Shown here one piece after another: positions 1 to 7,251 of a stretch of 64,000 nt of DNA. Position 1 is the stretch's first letter; each line of letters begins with the position of its first letter. Origin of the DNA: CAZASK01 sp964487845 (GTDB lineage: Bacteria; Chlamydiota; Chlamydiia; Chlamydiales; FEN-1388); contig CAZASK010000006.1 of NCBI GenBank assembly GCA_964487845.1, positions 21,518 through 85,517 on the forward strand. The letters are read 5' to 3'. A program made the translations under genes and the position numbers. Under the pieces are notes generated by a model. It worked only from the letters and a program-made list of their open reading frames with translations. It was not told where the DNA came from and made no database searches.

Positions 1-236
1 AGTTCTATCACAAGCACTGCTCTATTAAAAACACAAAATTGCATTTAAAGAATTCATGGGGAGCTGCCTTTCAAGTTGGTGTAGATTATATGATTGATCA
101 AGATTGGTTTTTCAACGTTGATGTAAAATATATTATGATGGGGACAAAAGCAATGCTGTCCGGAGCTGTTTCTGGCCATGCTCATGTAAATGTCAATCCT
201 TGGCTTGTAGGTATCGGCATAGGCAGGCGTTTTTAA
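1..236 (+). CDS. OmpW-like outer membrane protein, C-terminal part
   Basis: Partial gene: the frame is open to the left window edge and ends at a TAA at 234-236, so only about 78 C-terminal residues are present. The tail alternates hydrophobic and polar residues (GVDYMIDQDWFFNVDVKYI) and ends in GIGIGRRF, a C-terminal aromatic as expected for a beta-barrel recognised by BamA. The DVKYI and NVNPW-GIGIGRRF signature resembles the last strands of OmpW-family 8-stranded barrels. The family forms small outer membrane channels for hydrophobic compounds; that role is inferred from the family only. A TTG at 39 is not needed as a start because the frame continues upstream. Confidence 0.7.
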   Translation, partial: FYHKHCSIKNTKLHLKNSWGAAFQVGVDYMIDQDWFFNVDVKYIMMGTKAMLSGAVSGHAHVNVNPWLVGIGIGRRF

Positions 237-300
237 TAACCCGCACATGAATGATTCATTGAATTCGTATTTATTGATACAAATGAATATGACTGTCACT

Positions 301-339
301 AGACCTCTTCGCAACAAAAGCAAGTTTTCGAAGAGGTCT
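301..339. terminator. Inverted repeat, probable bidirectional terminator
   Basis: Perfect 11-bp arms at 301-311 and 329-339 (AGACCTCTTCG / CGAAGAGGTCT) lie between the end of the OmpW-like gene and the end of the convergent ABC transporter gene. No clear T tract follows on either strand, so termination strength is uncertain. Confidence 0.6.
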
Positions 340-341
340 AC

Positions 342-2102
342 TTAAATATCGTCAGAATCTTGAATTATTAGCTGCATATGATAGAGATTGGCATATGTCC
401 CTTTGAGTCTCACTAGCTCATCGTGCGTGCCTTCTTCTACGATTCCCTTTTCTGTCAGCACAAGAATTCTTTCTGCATTACGGATGGTGGATAACCGGTG
501 GGCAATGACGATCGTAGTACGATTTTGAATTAATCTTTCTAAAGAATCTTGCACTGCTTTTTCACTTTCATTATCTAGTGAACTTGTTGCTTCGTCAAAA
601 ATAAGGATAGGAGGGTTTTTTAAGAAGACGCGTGCTATACCGAGGCGCTGCTTTTGTCCGCCTGATAGTTTTACACCACGTTGTCCGATATCTGTAGCAT
701 ATCCATTCGGTAAAGCCATAATAAATTCATGTGCGTGTGCTTGTTTTGCAGCGGCTATCACCTCTGCGTCGCTCGCGGTGAGTCTTCCATAGCGAATATT
801 ATCGAAAACAGTGCCAGCAAAGAGATATACATCTTGCTGTACAAGGCCAATGCTTGCTCGTAATGAATTGAGTGTAAGCGTATGAATATTCGTGCCATCC
901 AGCAATATCTCGCCGTCACTCACCTCGTAGAAGCGGGGGATCAGAGAGCAAAGTGTTGTTTTCCCAGCTCCAGAAGGACCTACCAATGCAACATACTCGC
1001 CAGCTCGAACAGTAAGAGAGATATTTTTCAGGATATGGTCATGATGTTCTCTATATCGGAAACAGACATTTTTAAATTCTATATTGCCTTGCACATGCGC
1101 GCAGTGATGTGCGGAAGGGGCATCTTGTATGTCTGGTTGAAGTTCCAAGAATTCCATGACACGCCTAAAGCCAGCAATCCCTTCTTGATACAGCCTCGTA
1201 AAGTTGCCGAGTCGTTGTATAGGCTCTGTAAGAATAGCAAGGTAGAGGAGAAAGGTGAGGAGATCCGCTACGTCAAGAGATCCTTTAACAATATTGAGAG
1301 CTCCAAAAATGACAACAGTGATTGTCATGAGTTGTGTGAAAGTAAGGAGCCCATCATAAAAACAAGTTTCACTCTTGTAGCCTTCTCGTCTGCTCTCTAC
1401 AAAACGACTATTTTCATGTGTAAATTTCTTTTGCTCTAGCTCTTCATTTGTAAAGGATTGTACGACTCTGATGCCAGCAAGCGTATCTTCAACTTGAGCG
1501 TTGATATCTCCAATTCTATCTTTACTCCTTCGTAGAGCTTTGTGCATTTTTTTGCTAAAGTATACTCCATGAAGGATCATGATGATCAGGAAAAGAGCTG
1601 TTACTAGTGCAAGCTCGATATTGATGTTCATCAATATGATGCTAGCTCCAATACAATTCAAAAGAGAGATGACGATATCTTCAGGTCCGTGGTGGTAGAG
1701 TTCAGCAAGATCAAAGGTGTCATTTGATATCCTCGTCATGAGTTGCCCTACTCTGTGGTTGTCATAGAATGTAAAGGATAATTTTTGATAATGGTCAAAT
1801 AATTCATTACGCATATCTCGTTCCATCATAGCTCCCATCATATGGCCTTTGTAGTCGACAAAGGCGTGACAGACAATATGAAGAGCAAGCAAAGTGAGCA
1901 TAAGAGCTGCCATGATCCAGATGTGCTGCACAATATCTGGAGAGTGTGTTTCAAAAGAAAGTTTCGTGATAGAGCGTATGCATAATGGAATTGTAAGCGT
2001 CGTTGCCGATACAACAAGCGCGCAGCTGATGTCTAGCGCAAATAGCCCAATGTAGGGTTTGTAATAAGAGAAAAATTTCTTTATTCGTTGATTCATATTC
2101 AA
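342..2102 (-). CDS. ABC transporter, ATP-binding and permease fused (MsbA-like)
   Basis: A 586-residue half-transporter with an N-terminal membrane domain (about six helices, residues 15-300) and a C-terminal nucleotide-binding domain. Visible motifs: Walker A GPSGAGKTT (375-383), Q-loop GLVQQDVYLF (~419-428), signature LSGGQ (479-483), Walker B ILIFDEA (499-505), and H-loop IVIAHRLS. This is the exporter layout of MsbA and related lipid or multidrug flippases, working as a homodimer in the inner membrane. MsbA would fit an organism making lipid A (lpxB and lpxG-like genes lie elsewhere in the window), but multidrug exporters share the same layout, so the substrate is not settled. The start ATG at 2102 follows a weak GGAA-type ribosome site. 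Confidence 0.85.
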   Translation of the reverse strand: MNMNQRIKKFFSYYKPYIGLFALDISCALVVSATTLTIPLCIRSITKLSFETHSPDIVQHIWIMAALMLTLLALHIVCHAFVDYKGHMMGAMMERDMRNELFDHYQKLSFTFYDNHRVGQLMTRISNDTFDLAELYHHGPEDIVISLLNCIGASIILMNINIELALVTALFLIIMILHGVYFSKKMHKALRRSKDRIGDINAQVEDTLAGIRVVQSFTNEELEQKKFTHENSRFVESRREGYKSETCFYDGLLTFTQLMTITVVIFGALNIVKGSLDVADLLTFLLYLAILTEPIQRLGNFTRLYQEGIAGFRRVMEFLELQPDIQDAPSAHHCAHVQGNIEFKNVCFRYREHHDHILKNISLTVRAGEYVALVGPSGAGKTTLCSLIPRFYEVSDGEILLDGTNIHTLTLNSLRASIGLVQQDVYLFAGTVFDNIRYGRLTASDAEVIAAAKQAHAHEFIMALPNGYATDIGQRGVKLSGGQKQRLGIARVFLKNPPILIFDEATSSLDNESEKAVQDSLERLIQNRTTIVIAHRLSTIRNAERILVLTEKGIVEEGTHDELVRLKGTYANLYHMQLIIQDSDDI

Positions 2103-2163
2103 TTCCGATTAGGTTCGAAAGAGATATTTTCTCATTTTTTTTGTGTGGGATGCCGTTTTATCG

Positions 2164-2246
2164 GAGCAATATACACTGAAATTTTTGGCCTCTGTAATGC
2201 ATTGTAATGACATCGGCTTGTATCATTTGACTTGTGTATATTGCTC
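2164..2246. repeat. 13-bp perfect inverted repeat with 57-bp loop
   Basis: Arms GAGCAATATACAC (2164-2176) and GTGTATATTGCTC (2234-2246) are exact reverse complements. They lie between the 3' end of the lipoprotein gene and the start of the ABC transporter gene, both on the minus strand. The loop contains a further TAATGCATTA-type palindrome. It could be a terminator or a leader structure; there is no T run. Confidence 0.5.
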
Positions 2247-2253
2247 TCGTTCT

Positions 2254-3066
2254 TTATTTCGACTTATTTCGCGCAGCTTCAGTGCCCCAGAAATAGGTAA
2301 GCGTCGTGGTTTCACCAGTCTGCTTTCGTTCAACTGTAAGAGTTGCCTCTCCTCCTTTTTTGCCTACGACTGCTGGGTTCAGAAGAGTAAGTATGGCGCC
2401 ATCTTTGCTTGCTTCGAAATTCAATTGTGTTTCCTGCTCATCGCCTTTTAAAGTAAAACGTAGCGGTTCATGAGGTTGCAGGCCTTTTACAGTACAAACG
2501 AAGTCGAGGGCGTATTTATCGAAAACGAGGAGGTTTATACAACTTCCATCTGACCAGGTATGTGTAATTGGATTCGGGATGAGAGTGGCTGTGATGCACG
2601 ATGGAGTCTCTTGATTTACGAAAGTGAGGTTGTAGGGCTCACCGTTCATGAAACCGAGGAATGACTGGAGCCATACTCCATCTTTAAATAGGTGTGTGCA
2701 GTTAGGGTCAGTTGTGTCGGAGACAAGTTGTCCATTTTCATTTGCTATGACGCTATCTAAATAATTCTTTCTAAAACATGCATCTACACGATAGGCGCAA
2801 TATCTTGCTCCGGGCTTGAATCCTTGTGATTCTAGTTTATATAACGAAGAGTTGAGTGCTGTCTCACTTTTTAAAATATTTTTTGCATCTTCACTTGTGA
2901 ATTTTTTGAAGATTACACGAGGAGCGGTTTCTTGAGGCGGATCAACGAGCTCGCGCATTACTGAAAAGTTAATGCGCCTGTCCAGCATTTTAGAACTAGT
3001 CGGAGCGCACGAGCAACAGAGGAGTGTAATGAATAATCCGATGATATATTGGGTAGAGCCTTTCAT
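2254..3066 (-). CDS. Putative lipoprotein, unknown function
   Basis: A 270-residue protein beginning with a type II signal sequence: one Lys, a hydrophobic core and a lipobox ending LLCCSC, so it should be lipidated on a cysteine near position 20 and anchored in the envelope. I place the start at the ATG at 3066 because AGGA sits six bases upstream and the signal peptide then has a normal length; an in-frame ATG at 3084 is the alternative. The mature part has scattered cysteines and segments such as GVWLQSFLGFMNGEPYNL, but I recognise no domain. It ends in a lysine-rich tail. It precedes the ABC exporter on the same strand with about 150 bases between. Confidence 0.6.
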   Translation of the reverse strand: MKGSTQYIIGLFITLLCCSCAPTSSKMLDRRINFSVMRELVDPPQETAPRVIFKKFTSEDAKNILKSETALNSSLYKLESQGFKPGARYCAYRVDACFRKNYLDSVIANENGQLVSDTTDPNCTHLFKDGVWLQSFLGFMNGEPYNLTFVNQETPSCITATLIPNPITHTWSDGSCINLLVFDKYALDFVCTVKGLQPHEPLRFTLKGDEQETQLNFEASKDGAILTLLNPAVVGKKGGEATLTVERKQTGETTTLTYFWGTEAARNKSK

Positions 3067-3224
3067 AAGAGATCCTGGGTGCATTTTAAAAAGGATCCAT
3101 TTGATTATAAAATTGAAAAGTTGTCAATTGTAAAATAATTTTTATATACGATTAAGATATCTACTATTTGAGCAGATCTTTTTCAATGGCTATTGAAGCA
3201 ATCCATTTATATGTTTTCATCATG

Positions 3225-3405
3225 AAGAGACAACAGCTCGCTGAAATTGTTGGAGAGCCGAATTTCGTTGTCTTCCTTGCTGCCAAGAGCCTTTTCGATT
3301 TTTTCAATATCGTATTGTATTTTTTGAACGATTTCATCAAATAAATCAGCTCTCACAAAGATAGCGTTCCCTTGGTATCTTTTATAATAACCATGGGAAA
3401 GTAAT
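3225..3405 (-). pseudogene. Decayed coding fragment, unknown, in phage/IS remnant region
   Basis: Reading the minus strand gives an open segment with GYYKRYQGNAIFVRADLFDE then an acidic, helical IVQKIQYDIEKIEKALGSKE, closing at a TAA near 3219. It has no start of its own and directly follows the terminase-like remnant in another frame. I do not recognise the family; it could be a neighbouring phage gene joined by deletion. Confidence 0.3.
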
Positions 3406-3414
3406 CGGATCCAT

Positions 3415-3585
3415 TGCTTTCAAGTTTCCCTATTCCCACAGCAAGCATTCTGAAAGCATCAGCCCCATGACTAGCAAAGTGATGAAGAGGCTGGCTAGAC
3501 CAGTATTCATGACAATCATTCCATTATTTCTTATAGCTCTCTAAGGCTGTGATTCCCCTGGCATACTTGATTTCATCTTTTCCGC
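3415..3585 (-). pseudogene. Phage terminase large subunit remnant (C-terminal piece)
   Basis: The minus strand reads ARGITALESYKK, an in-frame TAA at 3524-3526, then WNDCHEYWSSQPLHHFASHG and ADAFRMLAVGIGKLE. The pattern of a basic/aromatic stretch followed by PLHxxxSHxADAFR is the C-terminal nuclease-end signature of P22-like and related terminase large subunits. Only this end of the gene is present and it carries a nonsense codon, so it is a dead prophage trace. It is fused on its 5' side, in the same frame, to an IS1 transposase fragment near 3585. Family identification is from motif memory and needs a profile search. Confidence 0.55.
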
Positions 3586-3893
3586 ATTCAATTTCATCGT
3601 CATGATTACATGGCACTTGAGCATTTAGATCTTCAAGCAAGCCGTTGATGATAGTATCTATAAAATCCAACAGCCAAGGCATACTCACATCAAAAATACG
3701 GCAAAGACCATTTTAAGGAGACTTTTTCTAGTAGTGATCGTCTAATAAGTTCTTTTGTTTGGTCTGTGATTACATTTGTTTCTGCATGTTCAGTCATCTG
3801 TTTTCCATAGTCGAGACAACGATAATTTTGTTTTCCGTGTCTTGTATGACCATTCTTTTTGAGAAGGGCAGAATCACAAGCTATGCATTTCAT
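3586..3893 (-). pseudogene. IS1-family transposase N-terminal fragment, frameshifted
   Basis: From the ATG at 3893 the protein starts MKCIACDSALLKKNGHTRHG and KQNYRCLDYGKQ, the InsA-type zinc finger of IS1 elements (CxxC, KNG, GKQNYRC). The fourth zinc cysteine reads Tyr in CLDYG. An extra base at about 3710 shifts the frame. Beyond it the expected GLCRIFDVSMPWLLDFIDTI (helix-turn-helix region) continues down to about 3586, where sequence similar to a phage terminase begins. No DDE catalytic half is present. It is inactive and cannot transpose by itself. Confidence 0.7.
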
Positions 3894-3904
3894 TTGCGTT
3901 CTCT

Positions 3905-3936
3905 AAATCAGTTAAGATGAAAATCTTAGCTGATTT
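3905..3936. repeat. Imperfect hairpin 5' of IS1 fragment
   Basis: AAATCAGTTAAGAT and ATCTTAGCTGATTT face each other around a GAAA-like loop, just outside the transposase fragment start. It could be a relic of the element end or a terminator for the upstream minus-strand gene; there is no terminal repeat at the other side to decide. Confidence 0.4.
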
Positions 3937-3973
3937 GAAAATTCATGCCATAGCATTACCTGTTTAGCACTAC

Positions 3974-4465
3974 CTAGATTTTTTTAGGTTCTGGAAGCTC
4001 AATACCTTCTTTTTTTACTGCTTCAATAATTTCTGGTATCCAAGCATCCGTCATAGAATTCGCTTTTTTAATCACTGCATCGATAATTGACTCTTGGCTT
4101 AAAGCATAAGCTGTTTGCATCTGAGAGCTATATATAATATTTTTTACAAAACCAGTTCTTTTATGTTCTTCAAGCATTTCACTTGCTTGTTCTTCATTGA
4201 AAATTCCAAGAATTTTATCACAAAATTCAAGTATAAAAGTTTTTTTAAGAGTTTTAAGATTTTCATTTGAAACTGTACTCCACACTCTTTCCTTCATTAA
4301 TACTTCAAAATTAGTGTTAGCTACTTCTTCCAATTTCTGCATAGCTCCTTTAAAAATAGACTTTAGAGCTTGCTCAGGTGCTTTTGCATGGCCAGACATC
4401 CGTTGAGCTAATTCCCATTTACTCGTAATATCACTCATTTGTGAGGCTTGTACATTGCAATTCAT
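3974..4465 (-). CDS. Hypothetical protein, helical
   Basis: A 163-residue protein with no recognised domain. It is predominantly helical and charged (LKSIFKGAMQKLEEVANTNF, ILEFCDKILGIFNEEQASEM), with no signal peptide or membrane segment, and ends ELPEPKKI. I choose the ATG at 4465, preceded by AAGAGAG with about five bases spacing; an upstream in-frame start at 4519 would add 18 residues but lacks a good ribosome site. It lies between the IS1/terminase wreckage and a tRNA gene, a typical place for phage or island cargo, so it may be a surviving mobile-element gene. That origin is inference. Confidence 0.5.
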   Translation of the reverse strand: MNCNVQASQMSDITSKWELAQRMSGHAKAPEQALKSIFKGAMQKLEEVANTNFEVLMKERVWSTVSNENLKTLKKTFILEFCDKILGIFNEEQASEMLEEHKRTGFVKNIIYSSQMQTAYALSQESIIDAVIKKANSMTDAWIPEIIEAVKKEGIELPEPKKI

Positions 4466-4597
4466 ATGAACTCTCTTGTTATAAATGTTTGTTAAAATTG
4501 TTTTTCGTTGCACCGCCATTGCACCGCGGGCAGGAAATTTAACGTATCTGCTGGTATTGGATCAAGGTGAAAGCCTCTCACACGTATGTGTAAAAAG

Positions 4598-4671
<74 letters not shown>

Positions 4672-4756
4672 ACGAGAGTGGATGACGCGATTGGGCGACT
4701 AGTAGTGCCCAAGTGCGCCATATTTGTACCATAAAAGGTGCCTTATTGTACAGAGG

Positions 4757-5335
4757 CTAACGTTTTAATTTCTTCAAAAATTCAGCAAGTTGAGCTCCTT
4801 GAGCGATCACTTCGTCTTGATCTTTTGCATTTTTTAGAGAGCCATCACTATTGAATGCACCATAAGCATCAGAGATGCATTTTTGTTTCGGGAGTACAAT
4901 GCTGTAAATATTGCCAAACAGGGAGCGTACGTGGACAAGTCCTCGAATACCCCCCATACCGCCAGGAGAAGCACTCATAATAGAGACAACTTTGTCAATA
5001 AAACAGCAGAGATAGGTCTCAGAGCTGTTAGCTGGTCTTGAAACCCAGTCAATCATATTTTTAAAACACGCAGGAAATGAGCCGTTATACTCAGGGACGG
5101 CAATCAAAAATCCATCGTGTGAGAGCATCAATTCTTTGAGTTTAAGGGCGTTTTTTGGCAAGCCTTCTGTATCTTCGATATCTTGATCATAGATAGGGAG
5201 GGGATAATCTTTGAGGTCAATATATGTTACAGAAGCGCCAGCTTGCTGTGCTCCTTGCATGGCAATTCGCACCATTTTTTTATTGCAAGATTCTTTGCGC
5301 AAACTTCCAGCAAAAGCTAATATTTTGGGTGACAT
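4757..5335 (-). CDS. NADPH-dependent FMN reductase family protein
   Basis: A 192-residue flavodoxin-fold protein of the FMN_red family (ChrR/YieF-like quinone or azo reductases). The phosphate-binding loop GSLRKESCNKK lies near the N-terminus after the first beta strand. The family signature PEYNGSFPACFKNMIDWVSR sits in the middle, and a glycine-rich SPGGMGGIRG loop follows. Such enzymes reduce quinones, FMN or metal ions with NAD(P)H, usually as dimers or tetramers in the cytosol, protecting against oxidative stress; the substrate is unknown here. Length is typical. A strong ribosome site (AAGGAGG, about five bases before ATG) fixes the start at 5335. It appears monocistronic. Confidence 0.85.
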   Translation of the reverse strand: MSPKILAFAGSLRKESCNKKMVRIAMQGAQQAGASVTYIDLKDYPLPIYDQDIEDTEGLPKNALKLKELMLSHDGFLIAVPEYNGSFPACFKNMIDWVSRPANSSETYLCCFIDKVVSIMSASPGGMGGIRGLVHVRSLFGNIYSIVLPKQKCISDAYGAFNSDGSLKNAKDQDEVIAQGAQLAEFLKKLKR

Positions 5336-5467
5336 AGATTCCTCCTTGTATTGGATACATATAGCCGTATCGTAGCAGAAGTGTAAAAAAAGAAAATAGA
5401 GTGATTGCCTCAGAGTCTCTCATTTTGATACGATTTTTTAGATCTAATATGTACCAAGAGCCATACC

Positions 5468-6319
5468 ATGATTTCGATGGGCGTAGAATATGAAAAAGAA
5501 AGAGAGCTTCTCTCAGAAAAAGAGATAGATACGATTTTAGAAAGTGGTAAAAAATGGGATATTACAGATGTTTTGCAAAAAGGGGGAAGTGCCATCTTCC
5601 CTCATACCTATCTTCATGCTTGCGGTGCTCATATAGCGGCTGTTGTAAATGGCTGTCTCGATAGTCAATCAGATAGCGTACTTGTGTTGGGAGTTGTTCA
5701 TAGTATGGACCCCGAAGTAAGGGATGCGAAAGAACAAGAAAAACAAGGTGTTTATATGGCTTGCTCAAACTCTCACGGTGTCTGGGGACCGGGCATAGCA
5801 GGACATCGATGTTGGGAAATCGAATTTTCTCTTCGTAGTTTTGAATTTTTATTTTATGAAGCAGTGAAACGAAGCGGCAAAAAGGCGCCAAAACTCATCT
5901 TGCGCTATCCCACCCTCGTCGGAGGATGTCCTGAGAAATTGAAGGGAATAGGGGAGCTTGTTGCTATAGCGAAAGATAGCGTAGTCGTCGCAACAGGAGA
6001 TTTGTGTCATAATGGAATCGCATACAAAAATCGCACAAATCAGCCAGTATATGGGTTTGGTAGTCAAGGATATGTATATGCAAAGCAATCCATCCAGTAT
6101 GGATTTGATCTCTTAGATACCGGCTGCTATAGCGAATATATGAAGCATTGTTATCTTCATTTAAATGATAGCATTGACAGCTTTGTAGTCTTGAGGCATT
6201 TATTAGGGCCAACAAAATCTGAGATTCTTGATATCCAACTAGTTGATGTAGCAGAATTATATAAAGGAAAGCCAAAAGATAGCTGGGTTGCTGCAACGCT
6301 TGCACTGTTGCATAGATAG
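5468..6319 (+). CDS. MEMO1/AmmeMemoRadiSam B-like protein
   Basis: A 283-residue protein whose layout resembles the MEMO family, relatives of class III extradiol dioxygenases. An early FPHTYLHACG histidine motif is followed by a hydrophobic strand SVLVLGVVHS with another His, a middle Glu/Ser region (WEIEFSLRSFEFLF), and a late VVVATGDLCHNG with Asp and His. Those positions correspond to the metal-site histidines of the fold. I see no AMMECR1 or radical-SAM partner next to it. Function in bacteria of this family is unclear, and the match is by pattern only, so a fold search is needed. A second ATG at 5480 is an alternative start. Confidence 0.4.
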   Translation: MISMGVEYEKERELLSEKEIDTILESGKKWDITDVLQKGGSAIFPHTYLHACGAHIAAVVNGCLDSQSDSVLVLGVVHSMDPEVRDAKEQEKQGVYMACSNSHGVWGPGIAGHRCWEIEFSLRSFEFLFYEAVKRSGKKAPKLILRYPTLVGGCPEKLKGIGELVAIAKDSVVVATGDLCHNGIAYKNRTNQPVYGFGSQGYVYAKQSIQYGFDLLDTGCYSEYMKHCYLHLNDSIDSFVVLRHLLGPTKSEILDIQLVDVAELYKGKPKDSWVAATLALLHR

Positions 6320-6353
6320 AGTTGAAATGCGAGGAGATGTGAGTTTGCAAAAA

Positions 6354-7133
6354 CTAGTAATGGGCAAAATGACTTTCAGGAAGAGTCTGACCACCATCGA
6401 CTACGAGACTCTGCCCTGTAATGTAGTTTGCCTCAGGGGAAGCTAGAAATAAAACGGCATGAGCAACATCTTCAGGAGTGCCTAGTCGACCAAGAGGAAT
6501 AGGGCGTAGCATGATCTCTGCATGTTCTTTCCCCATCTCTTCAAATCCTTCTGAGATGATGTTGCCAGGTTCAATTGCGTTGATATTGATCTGATATTTA
6601 GCTAGCTCGACAGCTGCGGTGCGAACAAATCCCGCGACACCACCTTTAGAGGCAGTATAATGAGAATACCCTGGCAGCGCGGTTTTTGGCCCTGAAATGG
6701 AAGAAATGATGACAATTTTTCCTCGTCCTTGAGCTTTCATAGTGGGAATGCAAGCCTGGACAGATAAAAAAGTGCCTGTAAGATTAACATCGATTACGTG
6801 TTGCCATTCTTGCAGTGTCATCGTCTCTAATCGCGCATGTGGATATATGCCTGCATTATGACATAGAACATCAATTCGCCTATATTGGGCGAGAGTGTGT
6901 GAAATAACGTTTTGCATATCATTGGGTTGGCTTACATCCGCTGTAGCAATCGAGGCCTTGCCTCCATTTTTGACGATATCTTCATAGGTCTTTTGTAGCT
7001 GGGGGAGATTGCGTCCTACCAGTACAACGTGCGCTCCATGGAGGGCAAAGAGGTTAGCAATACCCCGGCCAATACCTCGAGATGCTCCCGTTACAATAAC
7101 GACTTGATTGATATAGCGCTTTGATGATGACAT
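6354..7133 (-). CDS. Short-chain dehydrogenase/reductase (FabG-like)
   Basis: A 259-residue classical SDR. The cofactor loop TGASRGIG lies at the N-terminus, followed by NAG (HNAGIYPHA), the catalytic Ser in VIISSISG, and YSHYTASKGG with the Tyr-x3-Lys pair (YTASK). The C-terminal GRLGTPEDVAHAVLFLAS and ITGQSLVVDGGQT is typical of 3-oxoacyl-ACP reductase and glucose dehydrogenase-type SDRs. The second residues of the cofactor region (VLVGRN) favour NADPH. Substrate cannot be assigned; it may be a paralogue of FabG rather than the fatty-acid enzyme itself, since no fab genes are adjacent. The start at 7133 has AGGA eight bases upstream; a longer form from 7166 is possible. Confidence 0.85.
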   Translation of the reverse strand: MSSSKRYINQVVIVTGASRGIGRGIANLFALHGAHVVLVGRNLPQLQKTYEDIVKNGGKASIATADVSQPNDMQNVISHTLAQYRRIDVLCHNAGIYPHARLETMTLQEWQHVIDVNLTGTFLSVQACIPTMKAQGRGKIVIISSISGPKTALPGYSHYTASKGGVAGFVRTAAVELAKYQININAIEPGNIISEGFEEMGKEHAEIMLRPIPLGRLGTPEDVAHAVLFLASPEANYITGQSLVVDGGQTLPESHFAHY

Positions 7134-7251
7134 GTTCGATATCCTAAAAAACATTCGCAGAAACATTCCCTTAATAGCAAGACTACAGCTTGCAGTATAG
7201 CGTTAAAGCTTATACTATGTCTCGCACGATAATAATAGACATAGGTTATAT

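Noticed and set aside
882..1439. A 185-codon open frame on the plus strand
   Set aside because: It is antisense to the conserved ABC transporter, which has all its motifs in the other strand, and it shows no recognisable domain.
5849..6350. Two overlapping minus-strand frames (79 and 128 codons)
   Set aside because: They are antisense to the MEMO-like gene and have no recognisable motif or ribosome site.
7189..7222. TTGCAG ... TATACT as promoter of the kinase gene
   Set aside because: The spacer is only about 15 bases, too short to call with confidence.
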